Shown piece after piece: positions 24,032 through 31,198 of a stretch of 34,073 bases of DNA. The stretch comes from Pseudomonadota bacterium (lineage in GTDB: Bacteria > Myxococcota_A > UBA9042 > GCA-2863065): positions 1 through 34,073 of the forward strand of contig CANMLD010000024.1 of NCBI GenBank assembly GCA_947498315.1, written 5' to 3'. The notes below the pieces were generated by a model that was not told the DNA's origin, ran no database searches, and saw only the letters and a list, made by a program, of their open reading frames with translations. Position 1 is the stretch's first letter, and every line of letters begins with the position of its first letter. A program made the position numbers and the translations under genes.

Positions 24032-25864
24032 GTGCCTTGGGCGCTCGCGGCAACGTCGCTTTGGTTCGCTTTGTGGCTAACGGCGGTCTCGGGCTGTTCG
24101 AACGCGAGCGACGTCTCAGCCGCTGACGCCGGCGCCAAGGGCGAAACCGATACAGTCCTCCTCGAACCAGACTCCTCACCGAACTACTACGGGCACGTGA
24201 GGCCGCTGATCGACGCCTACTGCGCCCGTTGCCACACCGACAGTGGCCTCGCGCCGATGTCCTTCGACAGTCCGGAGGCGGTACAGCAGTGGGCCTTGGG
24301 GATCGCCACATCTGCCGAGAGCCGGAGTATGCCGCCGTTCCTCGCCGCACCGCCGGTTCGCGACCTTCGCTTCGACGCCAGTCTGAGCGATGCACAGATA
24401 CAGCTTCTGGCCGACTGGGCTGCCGCCGGGGCGCCACTCGGAGATAGCGCAGACGAGGGTGCGCCCATCGAGCTCGACCTCGGGAGCCTCTCTCGCGTCG
24501 ATGTGTCCATCGAGATGGAGGAGTCGTACTCGCCCACGTTGATTCCCGACGAGTATCGCTGCTTCGTCATCGACTGGCCTTTAGAGGAGACGCGGTTCAT
24601 CACCGGCACGAACGTTCGGCCCGGCAACACCCTCATCGCCCACCATGCGGCCATCTATCTCATCGACGCGGCCTACGTGGACGTCGTCGATGAGGCCGAC
24701 GGCGTCGACGGAAAGCGCGGCTACCCCTGTTTTGGCGGGGCTACGCCGCCCGGAGCAGACTCCTTCCCGACCAAGCTCGTGGCCAGCTGGGTCCCAGGCG
24801 AGCGCGGCTCCGATTTCCCCGACGGGACCGGGATACGGGTGCAGCCCGGCGGGCGCATCGTCCTCCAAATGCACTATAGCCTCCTCGCAGCACCCGGCCC
24901 GCAGACCGATCTGTCCTCGGTCGACTTCAAGGTCGACGACGCGGTGGAGAAGAGTGGTGGCAACCTCCCGTTCTTGAACGTGGACTGGCCTTCCGACCCC
25001 ACGTCGATGTCTCTCCCGGCCGGCGAGAAGTCGGTCATCCACTCCTACCTGGCCGACCCGACGGAGTCCGCTCTCTTGCGTTCGTTCGCGACCGGGGTCG
25101 ACCCGTCGCAGGGCATCTTCGTCCACGGGATCCTCCCGCATCTGCACAAGCTCGGAACCCGCATCGAGCTAGAGCTCCGTCGAGCCGATGGGTCCGTCGA
25201 ACCTCTGATTCGTATCGCGCGCTGGGACTTCGATTGGCAGGGGACCTACCGCTTCGCGGAGCCTGTCCTCGTGAAGCCGGGCGATCAGATGTTCATCGAG
25301 TGCGAGTGGGACAACAGCGCGCCCAATCAGCCGATGGTGGACGGCGAGCTACTCCCGTCGCGCACGGTGATCTGGGGCGAAGGGACCTACGACGAGATGT
25401 GCGCGTCGTCGATGTACATCACGGGCGTATTCAACGGTACTACGAGCTGTTCGGAGTTCGGGAGCATCCCCGACGATGAAGGTCGCTTCAACGTCACCTT
25501 CAAGGTCGCCGAGTCGGTCCGGACGAGCGAGGACCTCGACGGGCCTCTGAAGGGCACTTTCCACGGCTCGATCTATCGCGCCGAAGACGTCTCCATCATG
25601 GGCCCTATCGACGGGAAGGAAGCGGCGCTCGGCCTTCGTTTCGAACTCGACCTCACGACGGGGACAGGTGGTGTCCACCTCGCTCCTGGCCTCCTCCCCG
25701 CGGGAGAGTACAGCGTCCTCGGCTTCCTCGATGTCGACGGCAACGTCGATCCCGAGAACGTCGACGCCGATCAATACGACCCCGTCGTCATCCCCGGCAC
25801 CGTGTTCAAGCTCGAGTGCGCAGAACAGCCCATCACGGCGGAGTTCCTGCTGCTTCGGCCGTGA
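24032..25864 (+). CDS. Cytochrome c / copper type II ascorbate-dependent monooxygenase lipoprotein
   Basis: A 610-residue exported redox protein. From a GTG at 24032 there is a hydrophobic segment ending in the lipobox-like AVSGC (18-22). A c-type heme domain follows: CARCH (64-68), with a likely Met ligand in SMPP (about 100). Residues 150-600 resemble the two beta-domains of peptidylglycine alpha-hydroxylating/dopamine beta-monooxygenases. Candidate copper ligands are HH (204-205), QMH (H281), FVH (H365) and HLH (H370/H372). Such enzymes hydroxylate C-H bonds using O2 and two copper centres. The frame is open far upstream through the repeats, but those codons are not protein-like, so the GTG is preferred although its ribosome site is weak. 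Confidence 0.87.
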   Translation: MPWALAATSLWFALWLTAVSGCSNASDVSAADAGAKGETDTVLLEPDSSPNYYGHVRPLIDAYCARCHTDSGLAPMSFDSPEAVQQWALGIATSAESRSMPPFLAAPPVRDLRFDASLSDAQIQLLADWAAAGAPLGDSADEGAPIELDLGSLSRVDVSIEMEESYSPTLIPDEYRCFVIDWPLEETRFITGTNVRPGNTLIAHHAAIYLIDAAYVDVVDEADGVDGKRGYPCFGGATPPGADSFPTKLVASWVPGERGSDFPDGTGIRVQPGGRIVLQMHYSLLAAPGPQTDLSSVDFKVDDAVEKSGGNLPFLNVDWPSDPTSMSLPAGEKSVIHSYLADPTESALLRSFATGVDPSQGIFVHGILPHLHKLGTRIELELRRADGSVEPLIRIARWDFDWQGTYRFAEPVLVKPGDQMFIECEWDNSAPNQPMVDGELLPSRTVIWGEGTYDEMCASSMYITGVFNGTTSCSEFGSIPDDEGRFNVTFKVAESVRTSEDLDGPLKGTFHGSIYRAEDVSIMGPIDGKEAALGLRFELDLTTGTGGVHLAPGLLPAGEYSVLGFLDVDGNVDPENVDADQYDPVVIPGTVFKLECAEQPITAEFLLLRP

Positions 25865-26053
25865 GTTCCCATCCGTAGCGCCCATCACGTCCGGGCCTGC
25901 TGTCTCCTCCCCGTCTCTCGGTGGTCCGAGGTCGTCGCGCACAAGACTCGACGAGCAGGTTCGATCAGCGGCTACTGTCGCGCGATCGCATCGGCACTAG
26001 AAAGTACTGCAACCGTCCGATTTTTAGTGAGACTGACCCACATGGAAGGCGCC

Positions 26054-26183
26054 TTCGACTGAGCGCCGCTAGGCGCGTACTCGAGTGACGAAGGCGGGCT
26101 GCATCGCCCGTCGAGGAGCGAGAGCAACTCGATGCTCGAAAATTGCCGGCGGACGCCAATCGGAGTTTTGTCCGACCCACTGA
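26054..26183 (-). repeat. MITE-like element, copy D (inverted)
   Basis: In reverse orientation to B and C. Its end TTTGTCCGACCCACTGA (26167-26183) is the same terminal repeat, followed by ATTGGCGTCCGCCGG and the GCATCGAGTTGCTCTCGCTC block. The internal stem reads GCGCC-GCTA-GGCGC: the loop has changed but the stem is intact. The second terminus is eroded. It sits against an IS91-like transposase scrap. Between the monooxygenase stop (25864) and this copy I see nothing else. Confidence 0.7.
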
Positions 26184-26202
26184 GCCGACCGTCGGACGTC
26201 TT

Positions 26203-26316
26203 CACCCCGCGGGCCCACGTCCTCTTCAGGTCCATAGCGACGTTGCCGTTCTTCAGCAGGCGTAGCCGGGAGGCGGGTACCGGCGGACGCGCCAAATAGA
26301 AGAGCAATTTTTCCAG
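26203..26316 (-). pseudogene. IS91-like transposase fragment
   Basis: About 38 codons on the minus strand read LEKLLFYLARPPVPASRLR, then LLKNGNVAMDLKRTWARG. This matches, by memory of the family, the conserved region of IS91/IS801 transposases (LxRYLxRPPL...RL...GxVxYxLKRPW.DG). Both ends are lost. It is bounded by MITE-like copy D and by a glycosyltransferase-like scrap, so several mobile elements have been nested or deleted here. Confidence 0.6.
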
Positions 26317-26815
26317 CGCCCTCCCGCGCCGCGCCCCCACGCGCGCCCTGCGCCTCGTCGCCGCGCTCAGCGCCGTCGCCGTCGTCGTCGCGGAGTACCT
26401 CCGCACCTTCCCCTGGCACCTCTCGCAGCGCGACACGATGGCCCTGTGGTTCGTGCTCCCGGCGACCGCGCTCGGGGCCGCCGCGCTCGACGACTCCGCC
26501 TCGATGGCTCGCCGTCGCCGCGCCCTGCTCGCGGCGGGCGCGCTCATCGGCCTCGCCACGACGCTCAAGCCCTACTTCGGCCTGATGGGTATTCCCCTCC
26601 TGCTCATCGGCGCGCTCACCGTCCCGGGCGCCGGTCACCGCCTCGCAGCCGCTCGCCACCTGGTGCTGGGCGGCCTCCTCGGAGCCGTCCCCGCACTCGT
26701 CTTCACGCTCCTCCTGGGCAGCCTCCGGCACTACCTCCGCGAGGGCTTCGTGCACGGCCCGATCTTCGTCGAGGCAGCGACCTTCGGGCCGGTGCATGTG
26801 TGGATGCCGCGCTGA
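26317..26815 (+). pseudogene. Truncated membrane glycosyltransferase-like fragment (GT39/GT87-type)
   Basis: A 166-codon open frame with no good start before the ATG at 26438 and an abrupt end. It encodes hydrophobic segments with FPWHLSQRDTMALWFVLPA (QRD motif) and LIGLATTLKPYFGLMGIPLLL (KP motif, in pieces). These recall the middle of dolichol-phosphate-mannose or alpha-mannosyltransferase-like proteins. N- and C-terminal parts are missing, and the upstream side joins the IS91 scrap. The local GC content is higher than in neighbouring genes, consistent with a different origin. Confidence 0.6.
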
Positions 26816-26941
26816 CCTCCGGTGCGGTCCCCCGGCGATGCGACGACGCAGAGGCGGTAGACGCGACGCTCGGGCCGTCGGTGGTGGGGTTCGTGATTGG
26901 ACGGAGGCTCTTCGGGCGGAGAGCCGGCGAGCGCGAGCGTT

Positions 26942-27904
26942 TCAGCCCACGAGCGCGGCGTCGATGCGGGCCATGACGTCGCCCGTGAGCTTCGGCAAAA
27001 CGTCGAGGGCGCGGAGGTTTTCCGTCACCTGCGATGGGCGGCTCGCGCCGGTGATGACTGTGGTGACGTTGGGGTTCTTCACGCACCACGCGATGGCGAG
27101 CTGCGCCAGGGTGCAGCCGACGGACTCCGCCACCGCGAGCAGTCGCCGCACCTTCTCGGTGTTGGCCGGATCGACGAGGTCTTTCTGAAGCCACTCATAT
27201 CCCTTGAGCATGGCGCGCGACCCCTCGGGAATGCCATTCAGGTACTTGCCTGTGAGCAGGCCGGAGGCGAGCGGCGACCAGGTCGTCGTGCCCATTCCGA
27301 GGTCGCGATAGAGCGGACCGTATTCCTCCTCCACGCGCTCGCGGTGCAGGAGGTTGTACTGCGGCTGCTCGACCACCGGGCGGTGCAGGTGCCAACGGTC
27401 GGCGAAGTCCCACGCTTCGCGAAACTCCGAGGCGCTCCACTCGCTGGTGCCCCAGTAGTGGGTCTTTCCCCGGGCGACGAGGTCGTGCATGGCGAGCACG
27501 GTCTCCTCGATGGGCGTCGCCGGGTCGGACCGGTGGCAAAACACGAGATCGACGTGCGAGAGGCCGAAGCGCTCCAGTGAGGCTTCCATCGACTCGAGTA
27601 GGTACTTGCGATTGAGGGTGTTGCGCTCATTGGCCCCCTTGTTGAGCCCCCAGAAGAACTTCGTAGACACCACGTACGACGATCGCCGCCAGCCGAGCTT
27701 GCGGAGCGACTGACCCATCACTCGCTCGGACTCCCCGCGGGCATAAACCTCAGCGTTGTCGAAGAAGTTCACGCCGCCCTCGTAGGCGGCCCTGAGGCAC
27801 TCCGTCGCGAGGTCTTCGTCGAGCTGATTGGAGAAAGTCACCCACGACCCGAAGGAGAGGGCGGAGAGTTGGAGGCCGCTGCGGCCCATGCGTCGGTATC
27901 CCAT
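26942..27904 (-). CDS. Aldo/keto reductase (Kv-beta/YghZ-like)
   Basis: A 320-residue NADPH-dependent aldo/keto reductase with a (beta/alpha)8 barrel. The catalytic tetrad is complete: D49 and Y54 in [15 protein letters not shown]82 in STKFFWG, H124 in VFCHRSD. The NADPH-binding end has [17 protein letters not shown]. The sequence type is that of potassium-channel beta-subunit-like reductases, which reduce aldehydes such as methylglyoxal. Two ATGs lie side by side (27907, 27904); an AGG 7 nt before the second favours it. A -10-like TATACT is only about 10 bp upstream, so the message may be almost leaderless. The gene looks intact among transposon scraps. Confidence 0.93.
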   Translation of the reverse strand: MGYRRMGRSGLQLSALSFGSWVTFSNQLDEDLATECLRAAYEGGVNFFDNAEVYARGESERVMGQSLRKLGWRRSSYVVSTKFFWGLNKGANERNTLNRKYLLESMEASLERFGLSHVDLVFCHRSDPATPIEETVLAMHDLVARGKTHYWGTSEWSASEFREAWDFADRWHLHRPVVEQPQYNLLHRERVEEEYGPLYRDLGMGTTTWSPLASGLLTGKYLNGIPEGSRAMLKGYEWLQKDLVDPANTEKVRRLLAVAESVGCTLAQLAIAWCVKNPNVTTVITGASRPSQVTENLRALDVLPKLTGDVMARIDAALVG

Positions 27905-27916
27905 CATAGGGCCTGG

Positions 27917-27922
27917 AGTATA
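27917..27922 (-). promoter_or_regulatory. Candidate -10 box of the aldo/keto reductase gene
   Basis: TATACT on the minus strand, 5/6 match to the -10 consensus, 10-13 bp before the paired ATGs. No convincing -35 box is seen at 16-18 bp. Confidence 0.35.
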
Positions 27923-27961
27923 CCCCAAGCCGACCGATCTCGCGCACCGTTTTCCCTCCGC

Positions 27962-28240
27962 GATCACCCCGATCGCGACGCGCAGTTTCAGCACATCGCA
28001 TCGCAGACCCTGACGTTCCAGACGGCCGGCCGGCCGGTGATCGTCGGTGGACTGCAAGAAGAAGGAGTGGGTCGGGGTGCTGGTGGGACTGATCGGCGAC
28101 GCAGACCAGACTGAAGGTGCGCGCGGTCGCAAACACGAAGTCCTACGCCCTCGGCCGGAAGGTCACCGATTCCGAGATGGAAGCGTTGAAGATCGCTGAG
28201 AACGACTTCCATGGAGAGTGAAACTACACAATCAGACCAA
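27962..28240 (+). pseudogene. ISAzo13-like transposase remnant
   Basis: Two collinear pieces of an ISAzo13-family transposase. The first (27962 onward) reads [20 protein letters not shown] and, after a frameshift near 28040, [10 protein letters not shown], matching the family's FxTxGxPVISVDTKKKELVG region. The second (28111-28240) reads [20 protein letters not shown], then FHGE-stop-NYTIRP. The family has W here, so TGG became TGA. The catalytic centre between the pieces is deleted. 28241-28355 holds nothing recognisable. Confidence 0.72.
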
Positions 28241-28355
28241 GACCAAAGCAGGAGTGGAAGTCAGGCCGTTACGTTTGCGGAGGCTCTCTTGGGCTGAGCG
28301 GGTGGACGAGACGCAGACCGTCGGAGACGGGTGGTGGAAGCGACCGCGGTCGCCC

Positions 28356-29756
28356 TCAGCGCGTCGGCGCTGAATCGGGCGGCGTGCCCTCGACGACGAC
28401 GATGTCGAAGTGCGCCGCCCCTGCGCGCAGAGCGATGGCGTCCTGGTAGGCGGCGGAGTGGAAGCACGCGTGCGCCGCAGCGTAGCTCGGAAACTCTATG
28501 AAGTACGGCCGCCGCGGCACGGCGCCCTCGACGACCTCGGCGACGTCGCCGCGCGCTAGCACGTGAGCGCCGTACGACGCGATGGTCGGCCCCGCGACGG
28601 CGGTGTACTGCCCAAACCGGGCCGGGTCGGTGACGCTCGCCATCACGAGCCAGTAGCCCTTCGCGACCGGCGGGGGGGGGGCGCGCAGCGCGGGGTAGTC
28701 GACGTAGCCCTTCTCGCCGCCGCCGTAGAACGTGCTCCGGTCGCCCGCGGCGAGCGGCGCGCCCGCGGCGAAGCGATGCACGAGGTCGGGGTTCGACACG
28801 AACGGCGCACCGAACGACACGCCCTGGGCGTGGTCGGCCTCGACGACCGCCTCGGCCGAGTCGCGGTCGAAGCCGCCGTTGACGAGGAGCGCTCCGCGAA
28901 ACAGCGGACCGAAGGTGGCGATGGTGTCGCGTGGCCACGAGGGGAAACGCACTGCGTCGGGCGTCGCGCGCATCAGGTGGAGGTACGCGAGCGGCAGGGC
29001 GTTTAGCTGCTCGATGAGGTACGAAAACGTCGCGAGCGGGTCGGAGTCGACCATTCCGTTGTACGCGAGCGTCGGTGACAGACGGATGCCCACGCGCCCT
29101 TCGCCCCAGACGCCCACGAGGCGCGCCATCACCTCGAGCACGAAGCGCGCGCGGTTCTCGACGGTGCCGCCGTACTCGTCGGTGCGCTGGTTGGCCGAGT
29201 CCACGAGAAACTGGTGCGGCAGGTAGCCGAAGGCGCCGTGCAGTTCGACGCCGTCGAAGCCGGCGGTCCTGGCGTTCTTCGCGCCGTGCGCGAAGTCGTC
29301 GATGGTCGCGCGGACCTCGTCGTTGGTCAGCGCATGCGGCACTTCGTAGTCCTTCGGGCCCGTCGGCGTGATGTGCTTCTGCCCAAGGATGGCCACCGCC
29401 GACGGGGCCACCGGAAGGCGGCCGCCGCGGACGTCGGAGTGACCCACCCGACCGGTGTGCCAGAGCTGCATCACGATCGTTCCTCCCTCCGCGTGCACCG
29501 CGCTCGTGACCTTCTTCCACGCCTCGACCTGCGCGTCGCTCCAGATGCCCGGCGTCCGCGGCGAGCCCACCGCGTCGGCCGACACGTTCGTCGCCTCGGT
29601 GATGATGAGCCCCGCCGTCGCGCGTTGGACGTAGTAGCGAACCGTCGACTCGCCGACGATCCCCGCGGCGTCGGCGCGGCTGCGGGTCATGGGCGCCATC
29701 ACGACGCGGTTCCGGGGATGCAGCTTGCCGAGTCGGGTCGAGGTCAGAAGTTTCAC
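28356..29756 (-). CDS. Old Yellow Enzyme (NADH:flavin oxidoreductase) fused to DUF1330
   Basis: A 466-residue protein. Residues 1-355 are an FMN-binding Old Yellow Enzyme barrel: MAPMTRSRA (about 20-28), QLWHTGRVGH, VELHGAFGYLPHQFL, RTDEYGG...ENRARF and NGGFDRDSAE. Such enzymes reduce activated C=C bonds with NAD(P)H. After VDYPALRAPPPPVAK a DUF1330 ferredoxin-like domain follows (about 373-460, KGYWLVMASV to FDIVVVEG). The join is encoded across a run of ten G on the + strand. The start is a GTG with GAGAGGA 6 nt upstream; a longer start lacks a site and would cross the regulatory region. It is divergent from a LysR regulator, its likely controller. Confidence 0.9.
   Translation of the reverse strand: MKLLTSTRLGKLHPRNRVVMAPMTRSRADAAGIVGESTVRYYVQRATAGLIITEATNVSADAVGSPRTPGIWSDAQVEAWKKVTSAVHAEGGTIVMQLWHTGRVGHSDVRGGRLPVAPSAVAILGQKHITPTGPKDYEVPHALTNDEVRATIDDFAHGAKNARTAGFDGVELHGAFGYLPHQFLVDSANQRTDEYGGTVENRARFVLEVMARLVGVWGEGRVGIRLSPTLAYNGMVDSDPLATFSYLIEQLNALPLAYLHLMRATPDAVRFPSWPRDTIATFGPLFRGALLVNGGFDRDSAEAVVEADHAQGVSFGAPFVSNPDLVHRFAAGAPLAAGDRSTFYGGGEKGYVDYPALRAPPPPVAKGYWLVMASVTDPARFGQYTAVAGPTIASYGAHVLARGDVAEVVEGAVPRRPYFIEFPSYAAAHACFHSAAYQDAIALRAGAAHFDIVVVEGTPPDSAPTR
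28672..28681 (+). repeat. G10 homopolymer at OYE-DUF1330 junction
   Basis: Ten consecutive G (C on the coding strand) encode the PPPP linker exactly between the two domains. A one-base slip would end translation after the OYE domain or alter the tail. It could be a slippage site or a sequencing-sensitive spot. Confidence 0.8.
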
Positions 29757-29837
29757 GGGGGGTCCTCTCTCGAAGGCGGGTAGACGGAACCGAAGTACCG
29801 TGGGCTGGGGATGCATTTAGGACAAGCGGGCACGATC

Positions 29838-29852
29838 GGGACAGACTGTTCC
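29838..29852. promoter_or_regulatory. Candidate LysR operator
   Basis: GGGACAG-A-CTGTTCC is an imperfect palindrome (6 of 7 arm positions pair) ending 1 bp before the LysR start, in the 97-bp divergent gap to the OYE gene. Its place suits autorepression. Confidence 0.35.
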
Positions 29853-29853
29853 G

Positions 29854-30732
29854 ATGGCGGGTCACTTCGATCTCAACGCGGCCCTCGTGCTCGTGCGGGT
29901 GGTGCAGGAGGGCAGCTTCCGTAGCGCGGCGCGCGCGCTCGGCATGCCGAAGACCACCGTGAGCCGCAAGGTCGCGGAGCTCGAAGAGCAGCTCGGCGTG
30001 CAGCTCCTTCAGCGCACCACGCGGACGCTCGCGCTGACCGACGCGGGCGCGGTGTTCACCGAGGAGGCAGAAGGCGCCATCGCGCGCCTGTACGCGGCCG
30101 AGGCTGCCGTGTCGGAGCTGCAACGCGAGCCGCGCGGCAAGCTGCGCGTGACGACGACGGTGTCCCTCGGCGAGAGGTTTCTCGCGACGATCGTGGCGGA
30201 CTTCCTCGATGCGTATCTGGCGCTCGAGGTGATGGTGCATCTCAGCGACCGACCGGTCGATCTCGTGGCCGAGCGCTTCGATGTCGCCATCCGCGCCGGC
30301 TCACTACCCGACTCGTCGCTGATCGCGAAGCTCATCGGGACCTCGGCCTACCGGTTGGTCGCGAGCCCCGCCTACCTCGCGCGCCACGGCACGCCCGCGC
30401 GGCCGTCCGATCTCTCGACGCACGCGTGCCTGCGGTTCACGAAGTCCGGCACCGTTGCGCGCACGACGTGGCCGTTCGGCAAGGGGAGGCGCGCCGTCGA
30501 GGTTCCTGTCAGCGTTCGCCTCGTCAGCGACGACTTCGTGGTGCTGCGCAAGGCCGCCGAGCGCGGCCTCGGCATCGCGCGCATGCCCATCGGGGTCGCG
30601 CACCAATCGCTTCGCGCCGGGCACCTCGTGAGCGTGCTCGACGCGTACGCACCGACGCCGACGCCGGTGCACATCTTCCACGTCGGCGGGAGGCATCTGC
30701 CACCGCGCACGCGAGCGTTCAGCTGGAACTAA
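29854..30732 (+). CDS. LysR family transcriptional regulator, 3' end truncated
   Basis: A 292-residue LysR-type regulator. The N-terminal winged HTH is FDLNAALVLVRVVQEGSFR (about 5-23), then SAARALGMPKTTVSRKVAELE and LLQRTTRTLALTDAG. The substrate-binding half runs from about 92 (GKLRVTTTVSLGERFLA; later FDVAIRAG and ERGLGIARMP). The last residues LPPRTRAFSWN diverge just where the family usually continues as a closing VDFL-type helix. DNA from about 30720 encodes an IS4-like scrap instead, so about ten residues were replaced. The fold is probably tolerant of this, so it may still work. It is divergent from the OYE-DUF1330 gene, which it likely controls. Confidence 0.88.
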   Translation: MAGHFDLNAALVLVRVVQEGSFRSAARALGMPKTTVSRKVAELEEQLGVQLLQRTTRTLALTDAGAVFTEEAEGAIARLYAAEAAVSELQREPRGKLRVTTTVSLGERFLATIVADFLDAYLALEVMVHLSDRPVDLVAERFDVAIRAGSLPDSSLIAKLIGTSAYRLVASPAYLARHGTPARPSDLSTHACLRFTKSGTVARTTWPFGKGRRAVEVPVSVRLVSDDFVVLRKAAERGLGIARMPIGVAHQSLRAGHLVSVLDAYAPTPTPVHIFHVGGRHLPPRTRAFSWN

Positions 30733-30836
30733 CGAACTACGTCGTCCTCATCACGACCGTACCCGTCAATCGGCTCAGTGCAGAAGAACTCATCGAACTC
30801 TACAGACTCCACTGGCAAATTGAGCTGAATTTGTAA
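30723..30836 (+). pseudogene. IS4-family transposase fragment
   Basis: A 37-codon frame overlapping the end of the LysR gene reads ELTNYVVLITTVPVNRLSAE, then ELIELYRLHWQIEL, and stops. This is the C-terminal DDE region of IS4-type transposases with the YREK signature region (Y-x-x-R/H-x3-E; here the Arg is His). Everything upstream and downstream is missing, and a GTAACCG inverted repeat starts at its end. Confidence 0.7.
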
Positions 30837-30871
30837 CCGTTTAGCTGTTTTTTGGGGGGCTGAACGGTTAC
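30833..30871. repeat. 13-bp inverted repeat around a T/G-rich loop
   Basis: GTAACCGTTTAGC (30833-30845) and GCTGAACGGTTAC (30859-30871) pair with a single mismatch around TGTTTTTTGGGGG. It could be a terminator for the LysR gene, or two facing insertion-sequence ends; GTAA-type ends occur in IS66 elements, though no IS66 gene is here. 30872-31089 holds no gene I recognise. Confidence 0.55.
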
Positions 30872-31089
30872 GAATCCACCAGTGCGTCCAGACTCGCTAC
30901 CCCGAGGGTCGTGAGACCGGATTGGGCAGAGCCACCTCATCGTTGTGGTTCAGAAGTTGGCCAGAGCGGCACTCACCGCGCCCCCCGTACCCCAGCCATC
31001 CTCCTGCGGAGTCGTCCAAGTACACCCGACGGCCGATTTGGCGCACCTTCGTGCCACAGGACTCGCTCGGTCTGGCCGGCAAATTCAAT

Positions 31090-31170
31090 AGATCCTATCT
31101 GCAGATCCTATCTGCTGCCCCCTCGTCTTGCTGGGTCTGGCTGCCGAAACCAATCGAAGATCCTATCCGC
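31090..31170. repeat. Three copies of a 13-bp repeat near the Fic stop
   Basis: AGATCCTATCTGC occurs in direct tandem (31090-31102, 31103-31115), and a third copy with one change (AGATCCTATCCGC) is at 31158-31170, 29 bp past the Fic stop. Meaning unknown; perhaps a binding site or an insertion scar. Confidence 0.5.
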
Positions 31171-31198
31171 ATCGGCTCGTGGCATGCGGCGTCGACGG

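Noticed and set aside
27908-28132. 75-codon extension of the aldo/keto reductase
   Set aside because: It covers the ISAzo13 remnant and a -10-like box; the family starts at MGYRRMG.
28261-30240. 659-codon minus-strand open frame
   Set aside because: It is the shifted shadow of the OYE-DUF1330 and LysR genes. Its translation is Arg/Gly/Ala-rich and has no domain.
30897-31088. 63-codon minus-strand ORF
   Set aside because: No ribosome site or recognisable motif; it lies in a stretch of mobile-element debris.
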